Shown piece after piece: positions 45,931-58,000 of a stretch of DNA of 64,000 nucleotides. The stretch is taken from the NCBI GenBank assembly GCA_963920575.1, contig OY986967.1:21407648-21471647 (forward strand). The letters run 5' to 3'. The notes below the pieces were generated by a model. That model ran no database searches. It was not told the origin of the DNA and saw nothing but the letters and a program-made list of their open reading frames with translations. Each line of letters starts with the position of its first letter. The stretch's first letter is position 1. The DNA is from Narthecium ossifragum. Lineage: Eukaryota > Streptophyta > Magnoliopsida > Dioscoreales > Nartheciaceae. The position numbers and the translations under genes are program-made.

Positions 45931-47095
45931 TGAGCTGCTCCCCTTCATCACCAACCCATCAATTGGGTTCTCTCCTCCCCTTCATCCTCTCTCAGCGACC
46001 CCGACAAAGCCCACTTCACGGGGCTCCGCCGCCTCTCCACTCGCGCAGCCGCCTTCTCCGTCGCGGGCAGCGCGTCCGCCCCTCCCCCACCGCTCCGGCC
46101 TTCTTCCTCTCGCTCCAATGGCGGAGTCCCTCGTCTCTCTCCTCCGTGCCGCAGGCGTGTGTTCCCGGGTCTTTCCGTTGCTGAGCTCGTCCGTGCTGTG
46201 GCCAAGCTCACCTTCTCCTTCCCTCCCGACCTCCGTGCTCTCCTCTCCCTCGCCCTTCCCTCTGCCCGCCCCGGGATTTCCCGACTGGCGTCGCATGCCC
46301 CTCCTCCGCCTCCCCTGCCCCTTGTCTGCCATCGCTTCCCAATCAGCCAGCGCGACCACTCCGATCGGCTTCGACTTGGAGGTACCCGTGGCGGTGACGA
46401 TGCCGAAGCTAGCGGAGCCGAAGTCGGCGGCATAGGCGACGGCTTCGAAGCCGGAGAAGAAAGGCACGTCAGAGACAAAGGGTAAGCGGCAGAGGCGACG
46501 GCTTCGGAGCCGGAGAAGAAAGGCACGTCGGAGACAAAGGGCAAGCAACGGGCCTTGGAGGTGTGTACAGCCGCGACTTGTGCGGCGGGAAGGCGTTGCA
46601 GTGGACGATGGCGACTCCACCGATCGCCGCCATGGACGCCTCTGAGAAGGTGGCCGTGGCGACCACTCCGAGCGGCTTCGACTTGGAGGTACCCGTGGCG
46701 GTGACGATGCCGAAGTCGGCGACAGAGGCGACGGCTTCGGAGCCGGAGAAGAAAGGCAGCGGGCCTTGGCGGCGTGTACAGCCGCGGCCTGTGCGGCGGG
46801 GAAGGCGTTGCATACGCCTCGAAAACGGTGTCTGCGATCATAACAACGGATTACACCAAAAAATGGAAATAAAATAACCCATAATTACCATAAATTAAAT
46901 ACATATATATATAATACCTCAAATATACAATATATATGAAGTACGGGTAAGAGTGTCCTCCAAAATACCTAACCTCCCATAACTGTCTTAACATGGTGCT
47001 TATATATTAAAACACCAGATGGTGGTGTACCAGTTAATAAGTTTGCTTGTTTTGGTGTAATCTATAATTATCTAATAAATTAACATATGTGGTAA
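45931..47095. mobile_element. Second element sharing the gene-fragment carrier's right end
   Basis: The last 245 bp (46850-47095: AAAATGGAAATAAAATAACC, then ATACCTAACCTCCCATAACT and GGTGGTGTACCAGTTAATAA) align with 42380-42606. The GC-rich core has open frames on both strands but no domain I recognise. It contains a direct duplication about 307 bp apart (GACCACTCCGA(T/G)CGGCTTCG at 46354 and 46661) and a shorter one (GACGGCTTCGGAGCCGGAGA) near 46497 and 46729, with a near copy near 46438. It is probably another carrier of captured or amplified GC-rich sequence. Confidence 0.6.
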
Positions 47096-50000
47096 AAATA
47101 GTTAAGGGGAATAAATTAATGATTTCCTCCAACTAATATTTGTTTTCATATTATAAAAACTCATTCAATACTTAGAATGTATTTAATATTCATTTTTTAA
47201 TAGTTTAAACTCACCACTCCTAGTCGGGTGACTATATGTTCACTCTCGGCACCGACCAAACACTAAAAAATCCAAAAGTCTATCAATTCAGCCTCTACTC
47301 TTGCATCAACTAAACAATAGAAAGTTCAGAAGTCGGTCAACTCAACCTCCATTCCAACACCAATCAAACAACAAAAACTCACAAAATTTCACTTTGTAAA
47401 AACCTGCACCCCAGAAAATGACTCTAATCCACAAAGTCCTAGCAACCAAACACGCCCTTAGGACCTACAATGACCGGTTTTGTAAAGTGGTGAACCTGTT
47501 TTCTAGTTATAAAAGTGAGGGATCATTTTGACACGACTCATACAGATGCTACTAAACTGACTGTTACTGAATTCTCTTCATTTCTTCTTTTAAGTTTCTA
47601 AATAAGCATATAGTTTGATCCATGCCGATCTAGATTTGTCACGTAAGTTGATAGACTACAATGCAGCCACATGATGATACTTGATAAGAAGCATTCTTTC
47701 TTTGAAACCCTACCGCTCTTCTCAAAAGGAATGAATGGCCTGTTTAGCTTTGATTAGAGAAGCACCAATCCGAGCTAAACGTTTTTATTCAAGCAAAAGA
47801 ATGCTAGAAATTGAAGAAATTCTGATGAGTAGCAAATGCCTTTCATTATGAGGACTACACCAAATCTAACAAATTGCATAGGAGCTAAGAACTTAACTCA
47901 TGTGCTCCGACAGACACACTGCATCCAGAACTGGTATTTACACCAAGAAGACTACAGTGATACCGCAAATCCAACAACATTGACTGTATACGGATTTACG
48001 AAGAGAATAGCTAAGCATTAACAAACACCAGGTTTGATCTATCAAGGGAGAAAGAGACCCTAATGGTAGTGGCAAATATGAAGATACTGAAACTAAATAT
48101 GAGATATTGTGAAGACTGAAGAGCATCTTACGCATCAAATTTCGATAACCATCTTAAACTCAAAATACAAAAGCTGCTTCCTTGTAATTTCTGCTGGGAT
48201 AATAAGGTGCATTTCTTGACCAACAGCAAGCGCCATCAGCACTTGGAAGTTGCTTTGCTCTCCAGGAGAAATTGGAGCAAGGAAAGCAAAAGTTAATACA
48301 ACTCATCACTGGCCAGGGCACTGTAATGTACAGTTATAACTTGAAAATATGCAAGAATACAGGTCAAATCTTCCAAAAGCAGTATGTATTGAATGAAATA
48401 TCATTTACACCCAAAAAGCTGCTTGTTTCCCACCAGAAAGCAGTGTGATTGGTCTAAGCACTAGATACTATGTTGCATACTCACATGATTTCGTTTCAAA
48501 ACTTGGATCGAAATATACCTGACAACTCTTGTTGTCTTTGGTTCAATTGAGGTCCAATACTGAGCCATGTCTAGACCAGGTGTGAAATAGATACTGAATC
48601 CAGATAGGGAGTTTCTTGCTTCTATTTTTGCCATGTTGCATCACATACTTTGAAGTACATGGTCTACATAGTGATCATGTTCAATAATAGAGTATACTCT
48701 TCTCTGTGCTGAATCTGCTCTCATAGAGCAGGCATGAATTTGAAAGCTTTCTATGGTTGATGCATAAGTGAGGCACTCCAACAGACCTGTTCATAGAAAA
48801 GCTGAGGCAAACATCTGTAGAGAAACAAGGGGACTTGGATGCAGTACTAATGAACTGCATCTTATAACATGCTTGATTGTCAACACATCCGTCCCCATAT
48901 AGATAATGGAGGTATGCCGAAGAGCATACCAATAAAATCTTTCAACAGAAGAGTAAATAGGATATCAATCATGCATGCCTTCTTCACATACAACATCAAC
49001 CAAGTATTAGGATATTTATGGAACAAATAGGGCCAATTATCCATGCCTTTCAGCGGATTGCCTACTGGAACTGGTAGGCGTACATTGGGAAGGGTGTTCT
49101 ATCAAGCTAGGGGGATAACACGATAAATTCCCGTTAGTATGAGATCTAGAAAGTGCCAGTTGATAAAGTGGCATAAATACCTTTCCTCCAGTGGAAACCA
49201 AGATATTAATCTGGATTTTATGTATAAGATGGTCCAACAGCTTGTACACAAACACGATGACATGAGAAAGCCAGAACTGGAATTTGAATTCCAATAAAAT
49301 TATTTATTGCTCAGAAACCAATAAAACTCGCAATCTCTGATACTTCGAAGGTATAATTCCTGTACCCGATAATTTGTCAAATTTCCACAATGGCAAAGGC
49401 CTGCAATACTGGAATTTAGAATTTTTTAAGAAATGTTATTTGATGATCTTAGAGGATCTAATGATCCTTAGAATCATGAAATTGAGTATTCAGAATTTGT
49501 CTTACAATCTCTACCCTTTCTCTTCTTTTTCTTATCATGCTATGAGTGGCAATAACCACAAAAAAAGATATGATCACGGAAATTGTCTGTGTTTCTAACC
49601 AAACAAAGGCAATGATCACATTCTACAATAAAAAATACTGATACAAAACCTGACAAACAACATCAACTAGCCATGGGACTGCTTAATGACTAGAACAACA
49701 GTCACATGGCTTTGCTTCCTTGAAGAAAAATAATTACTTATTTTGGGATAATTCGTCCTTCCCAAGAATAAAGTATCATAAAGAACATACGAAAGATATC
49801 AAACCATGTTCCTTAATTTTGTATAGATAATTGTGATGAAAACGACTACATTTTATACAGCTTGTGAAATAGGAAAACACACAGTATCCAGATGATCCAC
49901 ACACGCATCAGGAAGAGCAGCACTATGATGCTGCTGTAAATAGGTATGTGTTGATCATGTAAAGATCTCAGTTATTATCTGGCCCAACAATTTGAGAAAA

Positions 50001-50874
50001 AATATAGCAGATTTATAACACCTTGAGGGCGACGAACCATGAAAATAAAGGCATATATCACATGTTCACATGTTATTTGGACCCTGAATAACACATCAAT
50101 GACCAATCATCTAAGTTCTTAACAATTAGACCTACAATACAAACTTTGTTCCTCCACTATTTCTTAAGAAAGAACTGCTAGCATGAATTTTGAGATTCAG
50201 AAGTAATAAACTTAATATGCAGGACTTGTTATCTTCAAGTATGTAACTGGCAGCTACAAGAGCAAAGACTACAATTCATACCTGTCTACAAAGATCACTC
50301 TTAGCCCTCTTACAGAGTCCCAATATATATGATACAGATGATATAGTCCAATTTCAGTGTTAATAGTTCCAAATATCCTGTGCGCACCAGCAAATATATC
50401 CAGCAATAACCACATACTGCACATGTTTAAGCAGAAACCAACATAAAGCAGCCCAGCTCTGCTCATTAAAAGTTTCGACGCAAACATGACCAAATTTATC
50501 TTCATCTCAAGTGGCAGGAATTTCATAAAGCGCCATTATTGTCAATAATTTTAGCAAACTTGATCAAATGCCACAAAAGCTTGAAGGTGGATTGTAGTGC
50601 AACAATCTGCATCTGCACTTGGAAGTATGGAAATATACTGCTAGAAGCAGCAGTAGCAATTCGCAAAATGAACTTCATCTCAAGCAGTTAGGATGGAGAA
50701 AGAATGCATTTTCTGAAAGCATCCTTTAAGTTACTAATTCAATAACGTAATTTCTTGTGAATAAAACGATTCACAAGCTCAGTCCATCTCTGGTAACATT
50801 TCGGGTTAATCAGTCCTCTCAATAATCTTAGATGCAAACCATCTTAAAAGACCCTTCAATTCAGCATCTTCATG
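47096..50874. other. Intergenic, 3' side of the zinc transporter gene
   Basis: No protein-coding domain recognised in 3.8 kb. It contains the repeat copy at 47466-47550 (see 36640-36790) and a MITE-like TTTGGTTG-poor, AACCAAACACGCCC motif near 47440. The remainder is AT-rich and unique within the window; the part near 50870 includes the transporter's likely 3' UTR. Confidence 0.4.
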
Positions 50875-53514
50875 TCATGAGTGATTTCCAACCAAATCCT
50901 TCATGGATTCCACCTGAATAGTTATGTCCTTGATGCCAGCATCGCGTAAAAGGCTAATAGCTCTCTTCTTAGCAGATAACTTATCAGTATCTGCTGACAC
51001 ATGAACTTGAAGAGATGCGACAATTTCAGTGTTTGTAAAGTTCCATATATGCAAATTCTGAATACCATGAACACCTTTAATCTTCATGATATCATCCAAA
51101 GCTGCTTTCAGATCCTCTTCATGAGCCCTAGGAACCCTTTGTAGCAAAACTTCAGCAGAGTTTCTCAGCAGTGGAATAACAGAGGCTATAATCATTACCG
51201 AAATAAATATTGAGCATGCTGGATCTGCTACCATCCACCCCTTATATTTGATAAGGAGGGTTGAGATGACCACCCCAACACTCCCCATTGTGTCAGCTAG
51301 GACATGCAAGAAGATACCTTCCATGTTGTGGTCGATGTGACGGTGCTTCCTTGACTCACTATGGTGTTTTTCCTCGTATGACGTTTCTTTTACATGGAGA
51401 GTGTGGCAATGATCATGGTTTGAATTGTGAGAACAGTTTGGAGGTTCTTGACTATAACTTTCTTTTTCATGGTCACCATCTTTGTGTGCACAACTTCCAG
51501 GACTATGACTGTGAGAAGTTTCTAAAGAGATGTCCACTCTTTGGTGCTCATAAGATTTTGTGTGGATATTAACATCAGCCTGCTGGGGATGGTGATGAGG
51601 ATCATAGTCGCCGTGTCCCTGCCAGTGATCACCATGCTTATCTTCTAGCTTCCCTTCTCTGGAATCACTCTTATATCCGTTGTTCTGGTGCTCATGATCA
51701 ACACCATGATTGCAGCAGTGATGATTGTGGGCACTATCAGAAACGCCATCAGACGATCCACGAAAAACAACATCATGCTGAAGATTCTCGGTATTAGGTT
51801 CTCCAGCATCTAAAACAGCATTGTCTTTTGTATGCACGTGGTGATCGTGGTCATGGCGGTCATGGTGTTGGTGGTGTGAATGTGAATGGGAGTGCGAATG
51901 AGAACACACACCACCACCACCATGAGCATGATGATGCTCCTCATGGAAAAAAATCAGTCCCACCACATTCACCACGAGTCCTCCAATCGAAACAGCTAAC
52001 AAGCTATTCGTTGAGATCTCCTGAGGATCAAGAATCCTCTCGAACGACTCCAAAACAATAAGTGCCCCAACAAGAACCAAAAACACCGCATTAACGTAAC
52101 CAGAAAGGACCTCAAACCTCCCTCGACCATAGTTGAACTGATTGTTGGCCGGCAGTCGAGAAATGTACGAAGCATAAAGCCCAATTGCCAATGCAGCACA
52201 ATCAAATAGCATGTGACAAGCATCGGATATCAAACCAAGACTGTTGCTCATGAAACCTGCCACAAACTCCACCACCATATAAGCTGTGTTTATCAATAAG
52301 AAAAGAGCAATCTTGCGCGACTTCCTTTCACTAAGAATATGCCCAATTGGCTTCATTATTAGGGAATGCAATGACTCTGTAGGATCAGAGCTGCCCAATT
52401 CAACATAATTCAATGATGACGAAGGAACCAATGTTCGAACTGAAATCCACAACAAGATGCCGCAAAAGAGAAATCCCTGCAATGACAACTTGGGAAAATA
52501 GAAAAGCTCGAGACCAAGAGTGCCGAAGAACGTCACCAGGAACTCCGCGTGGAAATCCTTTGCGCTTGGCACCACCTTCTCGTCTGCATAGTTCTCGCTC
52601 AGAATCACACCGAAGATAACGGTGTTCACCAAAGGCCACCAAAAGTTCCCAATGGATACATCGATCTCATCTCCGCCATTGTTCACTAAAAAGCTAATCA
52701 ACGCAGGAACAAAGAGCATGGCCGTCGCTAGGGTGAGCGAGGCCACACGGGCTCGCTTCCGACCCAATTGCCGCAGGGAAACCCAATTGGTGGAAGCGCG
52801 CTCGTAGAATCCAAGAAAACCCGAGACGAAAGGGAGCAGCATTGGGAGGACTCGGAGGCATCCCTCTGCGGGCGGAGGGGAGGAGGAGAGGTAGAAGCAT
52901 CCGACACGATCCCAGCTAAGGGAGAGGAGAGAGATGCAGAGGGCGAGGGAGGCGAAGCCAGGGAGGAGGCGGCGGGGGGAGAGAAGGGGGGAGGAGCGGG
53001 AGAGTGCTGCAGCTAGGAGGGCGCCAGAGAAATCGGCCAGGATGGTGGCGGAGGCGCCGCAATAGCGGAGGGCCTGGAAGCGTAGGAGGAGGACGAGGGC
53101 GAGGAGGGAGGATTTGGCCGCGAGCGGACGGAGGAGATGCGGAGGAGGAGAAAAGAAGGATGAGAGTGAGAGAGATAGGGATCCGGGGTGATGGGGGGAG
53201 GGGAGGAGGAGGAGGAGGAGGAGAGAGAGGAGGGAGACGAGGAAGGAGAAGGGGAAGAGGGAGAAGGAGGAGGGAGTGGAGCGGAGGAAGGGGAGGAGGG
53301 AGTAGAGAGAGCGGAGGGAGAAGAGGAGGAGGAGGGGAGAGGAAAGAGAGGAGTTGGAGTTCGAGATGGAGGAGTGGCGGCGCTTGGAAGGGGTGGAGAC
53401 GGAGGAGGGGGAGGAGTAGAGCCTTGAGATGGGGATGGGAGGAGGCGGGGCGGCGGATTGACGAAGAGGACGGTGGTGCTGTTGGTGGTGGTGGGAGCCG
53501 TTGGTGGTGCTCAT
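50875..53514 (-). CDS. MTP12: MTP12/ZnT5-type cation diffusion facilitator (zinc transporter), 879 aa
   Basis: A single-exon gene. The protein exchanges Zn2+ for protons into the early secretory pathway; in Arabidopsis MTP12 works as a heterodimer with MTP5 at the Golgi. The long N-terminal half (about 1-400) is Ser/Pro-rich and then carries extra membrane helices, as in ZnT5. The CDF core begins about 400. The zinc-binding HxxxD motifs are H434-D438 (DACHMLFDCAAL) and H737-D741 (LHVLADTMGS). Between them a His-rich loop (about 524-733) contains HEEHHHAHGG, SHSHSHSHSHHQHHDRHDHD and further His clusters that likely bind zinc. A cytosolic C-terminal domain follows (VHGIQNLHIWNFTN). It is somewhat longer than Arabidopsis MTP12 (about 798). 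The ATG at 53514 is the first in frame. The first 600 bp are G/C-skewed. Confidence 0.94.
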   Translation of the reverse strand: MSTTNGSHHHQQHHRPLRQSAAPPPPIPISRLYSSPSSVSTPSKRRHSSISNSNSSLSSPLLLLFSLRSLYSLLPFLRSTPSSFSLFPFSFLVSLLSLLLLLLLPSPHHPGSLSLSLSSFFSPPPHLLRPLAAKSSLLALVLLLRFQALRYCGASATILADFSGALLAAALSRSSPLLSPRRLLPGFASLALCISLLSLSWDRVGCFYLSSSPPPAEGCLRVLPMLLPFVSGFLGFYERASTNWVSLRQLGRKRARVASLTLATAMLFVPALISFLVNNGGDEIDVSIGNFWWPLVNTVIFGVILSENYADEKVVPSAKDFHAEFLVTFFGTLGLELFYFPKLSLQGFLFCGILLWISVRTLVPSSSLNYVELGSSDPTESLHSLIMKPIGHILSERKSRKIALFLLINTAYMVVEFVAGFMSNSLGLISDACHMLFDCAALAIGLYASYISRLPANNQFNYGRGRFEVLSGYVNAVFLVLVGALIVLESFERILDPQEISTNSLLAVSIGGLVVNVVGLIFFHEEHHHAHGGGGVCSHSHSHSHSHHQHHDRHDHDHHVHTKDNAVLDAGEPNTENLQHDVVFRGSSDGVSDSAHNHHCCNHGVDHEHQNNGYKSDSREGKLEDKHGDHWQGHGDYDPHHHPQQADVNIHTKSYEHQRVDISLETSHSHSPGSCAHKDGDHEKESYSQEPPNCSHNSNHDHCHTLHVKETSYEEKHHSESRKHRHIDHNMEGIFLHVLADTMGSVGVVISTLLIKYKGWMVADPACSIFISVMIIASVIPLLRNSAEVLLQRVPRAHEEDLKAALDDIMKIKGVHGIQNLHIWNFTNTEIVASLQVHVSADTDKLSAKKRAISLLRDAGIKDITIQVESMKDLVGNHS

Positions 53515-53621
53515 GGTGTCGACTGGTCAGATGGATCGCCTGTCCTCGTGTCTACTAATCTTTTGGTTCAAGTAGGAGCTTCGTATCCCGTCAGCTCAGC
53601 TCCACAAATCCGAAGGAAAAA

Positions 53622-53715
53622 GTTTCGTGTACATGGGATGTACACATCCCATGTACACGAAACTCCACCGTTGGATTGAACCGGGATGTGTGCCCGGTTC
53701 AATCCAACGGTGGAG
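53622..53715. repeat. Two adjacent near-perfect hairpins upstream of the zinc transporter
   Basis: The first hairpin is 53622-53663: arms GTTTCGTGTACATGGGATGT and ACATCCCATGTACACGAAAC around two bases. The second is 53663-53715: 23-bp arms starting CTCCACCGTTGGATTGAACC around a 7-base loop ATGTGTG. They lie 108 bp 5' of the transporter start codon, in its promoter or 5' UTR. The GTGTACATG word recalls the termini of the hairpin-motif elements at 13.2 and 17.2 kb. Confidence 0.9.
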
Positions 53716-53759
53716 ATTTGGGTATATGCCTACGTGGCATGTATTCAAATCAGATTTCA

Positions 53760-55071
53760 ATCCGAATCATCTACCTTGTTAGGTCATTAAAGAAATTTTC
53801 ATAAGTTTTTCATCTACCTCGTTTAGTACGGGTTTAACTTTATTTTAGATTAAAAATTTTTATTTTAGATTTTAAAAATAATTTTATAATAATTATTGAA
53901 TAAGAGAAAAGTAGAACGGTGAATGAGAATAACGTTGTAATGATACTTGAAATAAGAGAAATGGTGTTTTGAATTAAGGGATGGAATAAGTAATGGATTC
54001 AAAAATATTTCATTAATATTCCTCCCTTAAATCGAATTAAGAGTTATTTTTAAAATTTATTCCCGTATTAAATAGGTTCGTAGAATTGGATATCAATTCA
54101 CGTTAAAAAACGAGAAATTAAAATAGGTCAAAAGTTCGATTAAAATTGAGTTCTAAATTGGAACGGAAAATGAGGGACAACATGAAACCGTGTGACGGGT
54201 CCGGGCTATCAGTTTAGCTTGTTGTCCACAATGTATTCACGTTCAATTCAATATTTAGCTCGAGCTTGAGTTCGTTCCATAAATTAGCTGAGCATGAGTC
54301 AGAATTTTGGGAGTGAAATAGAAATGAGCCAAGAAACTAATATGGGCCTGTGTCACTTGACACGTTTTCACTTGTCCATGTTTTTCTTCAGTTGTATCTA
54401 TAATGTTTTTTTTAGTTCTCCGGATCTTAAATTAAATGAACATTTATACTTAGATTAAGATTTATTCTCTAATTTGACTGACTAGTGTGGGCTGTGCGTG
54501 CCCCTCAAGACGGTTTTAATTGCGTCAGTTGTGTTCACGTTTTCTAGGGCGGATGTTTTTCAACCCGTTTGATACGGAAATATCAAATGAGAATAGCTTT
54601 TAATCTAAATTAAAGGAGAAAATATTTCTGAATTTATTATTTATTTAATATTTTATTTTAAAATATTTTTTTATTTTAAATAATTATTATAAAGTTATTC
54701 GACTCCTCACTCTATTTTTTTTCTTTATTTTAAATAATTATTATAAAATTATTTTTAAAATCAAGAATAAAATCTCTTAACCTAAATAAAATTATCTCTT
54801 ATCAAACGAGTCCTTCAGTTCTCATGGTATGTTATGTATTGATGGTAGTAACACATAATTAACCCTACACTAATTAACTCGCCCCCACTCTTAAATCTTT
54901 CTCACTCCTCCGAGCCCCCAAACCCCCCTCCTCATCTTCTCCTTCCTCGCTCCAATTGCCGACCACTTTCCGATCCCTTTCCACCTAAACCGGTGTTCCA
55001 GCACCACTGCCACCTCCTTCTCTGATCCCGCTGGCCATCACCAATTCTCCTTTGGGGCTCCTCTCTAGGAT
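53760..55071. other. AT-rich intergenic region between divergent genes
   Basis: It separates the minus-strand zinc transporter from the plus-strand reductase. No coding domain. From 54600 to 54790 a TTATTTTAAATAATTATTATAAA segment recurs (about 54652 and 54727). The pyrimidine-rich DNA at 54880-55060 is probably the 5' UTR of the reductase gene. Confidence 0.45.
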
Positions 55072-58000
55072 ATGTCGATGATAAATACTTGTGTATACGA
55101 TAAGTGTCATTTAAGAATTTGGAAGAATGATCTCGGTGAGTTAAGATCGTCCAGTAGATGCAGTGGGTTACTCCCAAAGGTTAATACAACGACCATTTCT
55201 TGATCTATGTTGTTAGGAAGCTTCATTTCCAGTGAAAAAATTGCATTTTTGATGGTAGAACGGGTGGAGGGGATGGAATGCGAGGAAGTTCACGTGCTCA
55301 ATACTTCGAGTGAAAGCTCAGGCCTCCAAGACATCGGACAACGTTGTTAACATTGGGGTTTTGGGGGCCAGTGGCTACACTGGGTCTGAGGTATTGCAAT
55401 GCTTGGGATTAAGGGTATTATCTGGGGTTTATGCTTGATGGGCAAGTCTTTTCATGTTAGCTTGCTTATAATTTTTTTTTGCTTGGAAGATTGTTCGGCT
55501 TGGTGCGAGCCATCCGTTCTTTAATATAAAATTGATGACTGCTGATAGAAAAGCTGGTCAATCGATGGCATCAGTGTTTCCTCATTTGATCACACAGGTA
55601 TTGTTTGAGAAAAGCTCTGCTTCTTGAGTTTTGATAGCTGAAGCACCTTAGCTCTGCTGTATTTTATTTGTTCATGACTTATGAATTATTGATATCAAAG
55701 TGGTGAATCGAACTGAAAACTTGAGTGGAATTGCTAATCCTGGACATACAATTGTCATGATTCTAGAGGATTTCTGGTATTAAATGTCAGTGTAGGCCAC
55801 GGGTCATTTGTGCTTAAAAGGTAATAATACCAATTCAAGACATGTACATTGTTGTCTACATAACTTTGTTGTCACATAATGGATGGATTAGTGAATTATT
55901 AAAACTGTAGGTGGCATGCTATAATTTCTGATTTCTGCTATTACCAGACAATAAAAGAAATCTTCTGATTGACCCATGGCTTGATAGATTTTTGCATAAA
56001 CAATATACTGGGAATGATAGAATAGCCTCAGCATGGTACTTGTATGATGCGGGGATGGATAGTGATGTAAGAGAAGGATCTTGAAAGTTGATGATATCCA
56101 CAAGCAGTTGTCAAAGTTACATAAAGATGGCGTGAGTGAAAAGTACCATTCTATCAATAAGGAGACAATGTAGCTCAAGTACAAATATCCTCAAACTTGA
56201 GCTTTACTCTTGTTTGTCAAATAAGATGCTGGAAAGCAGAGGGGAAACATCCTTACTGGAAGGGAGGGGTCTTGGGGAGGGCAAACCATCCCCTGATGAT
56301 TTTGAGTAAGCAATTAATCTTTGTTATCTGCTGCTTACACCATAAGTATCTATTTCAGTGGCGATTAGCAGCACAACCTTTTGTCTGCTCTCCTGTGTAT
56401 TCGATTTTTCTTGCAAATCTTGCATGCTTGACTTTATGTTAAAAGTGTGCACCAAATCAAAGGATTATCGACAGACTTCTGTCGTCCCTCACGATTCACT
56501 AGTGCTATTAGCTAATTAATTAGCATGTTTATGTGATCTATACACGGTTTCTACATGCTAATAAACTTAAATTGGCACTCTTCTTCAAGATATTGTTGGT
56601 TTGGTTGCGCTAAGAATTTTTTTTTTGGAGCTAAGCATTATCTGGTTATTTGCAGGACTTGCCTAATATGGTTGCTGTGAGTGATGCAGACTTTTCAGAC
56701 ATTGCTGCTGTATTTTGCTGTCTGCCACATGGAACTACACAGGTTTCTTCAAGTCACACTATTCATAATTTCATACCTCTGTTTGTCTCCTAAAAGGATT
56801 AGCAAAAAAGATACATATCTGCTAACCACAACAAAAATTTCTTCCTATCACTTGATCTGCTTAAAGCTGAAGAATTATGGTCACATTATTCTGAATAAAC
56901 AAGTAAGATTATATTTATGAAGATGAAGGTCAAGAATCTGATTGTATATCAAAAGGTTTTGCCCAAAATCTTCACTTGGCCTGGCTAGGTTGTGCCTACA
57001 CCAGTACTGATTCTGGACTTGCCATTTTTATATCTGTCCTTCTTGCAGGAGATAATAAAAGGTCTTCCGAAGGGGCTAAAGATTGTCGATCTTTCTGCTG
57101 TAAGTTCTTTTGTGTACTATAGCGTTTTGCAAATGCTCAAGGTGGTGAACATACAAGAGTTTTCTTTGCTGCCACTCATAAAAGCAATTAACTCTTCTAC
57201 AGGACTTTCGGCTCCGCAATGTTGATGAGTATGAAAAATGGTATGGCCAGCCTCATAGAGCACCAGAGTTGCAGGTATGGATCATCTTTTGAACTTCACT
57301 TTGCTTTGCATTTGCAAAGTGCAGCACATTTTGTTCCTTTCTGTTCTTTCGTCATACATCAGCTTGAAATATGCACACTGAAGGTCACTCACTGCTTGAT
57401 TTTAACTGTTTCCATCTTCTCTTACCGTGAGAGTTCTATGTACTGGTTTGCAAAGTTGTCTGTTTTCCAGAATCTGCAGTTATGAGTTTATGACTATTGC
57501 TGCTTATAGGAAGACTATTTACCATGTGGACTATGGTTTTGTCTTTGTTTACATTGCATGACCTTTTGATGCAGTTAGGAGATTGTACTAATGGATGCTA
57601 AGGATATATACTGATCTTTTTGACATTAGTGCACGTGATAAGATCTTAAATTTGATTGACAAACACATCCATTTCCCACTAAAATGCTTTTGTACTGTTT
57701 TGACAAGTAAGATATCTGTATTATTTGTCATTGGGTTGTTTCTTATGTGACTTGCAAGAGATATAGTGGCTTTTCCAATTTGGGCATTTTACTTTTTCAA
57801 AATGTTTGTTGACATTTCTCATTTACCTGAATCCAGAATGAATCTAAGTATGGGTTAACGGAGGTGCTGAGGGAGACAATTCAGAATGCTCAGCTAGTTG
57901 CAAATCCTGGTTGTTATCCAACATCGATCCAGCTTCCTCTCATTCCTTTGATAAAGGTTTAACTTTGTACTTTAACTTCTGATGCTGTATAGACAAGCTT

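Noticed and set aside
45948..46841. 297-codon minus-strand frame
   Set aside because: Arg/Pro-rich, overlaps open frames on the other strand and a 307-bp duplication; no domain recognised.
53004..53558. Plus-strand Arg/Gly-rich frame of 184 codons
   Set aside because: Antisense shadow of the Ser/Leu-rich N-terminus of the zinc transporter.
42860..54560. GGGCCCGTGCCACCTGACACG-like words near 42880 and 54345 as one transposon family
   Set aside because: The match is short and ends could not be defined at either site.
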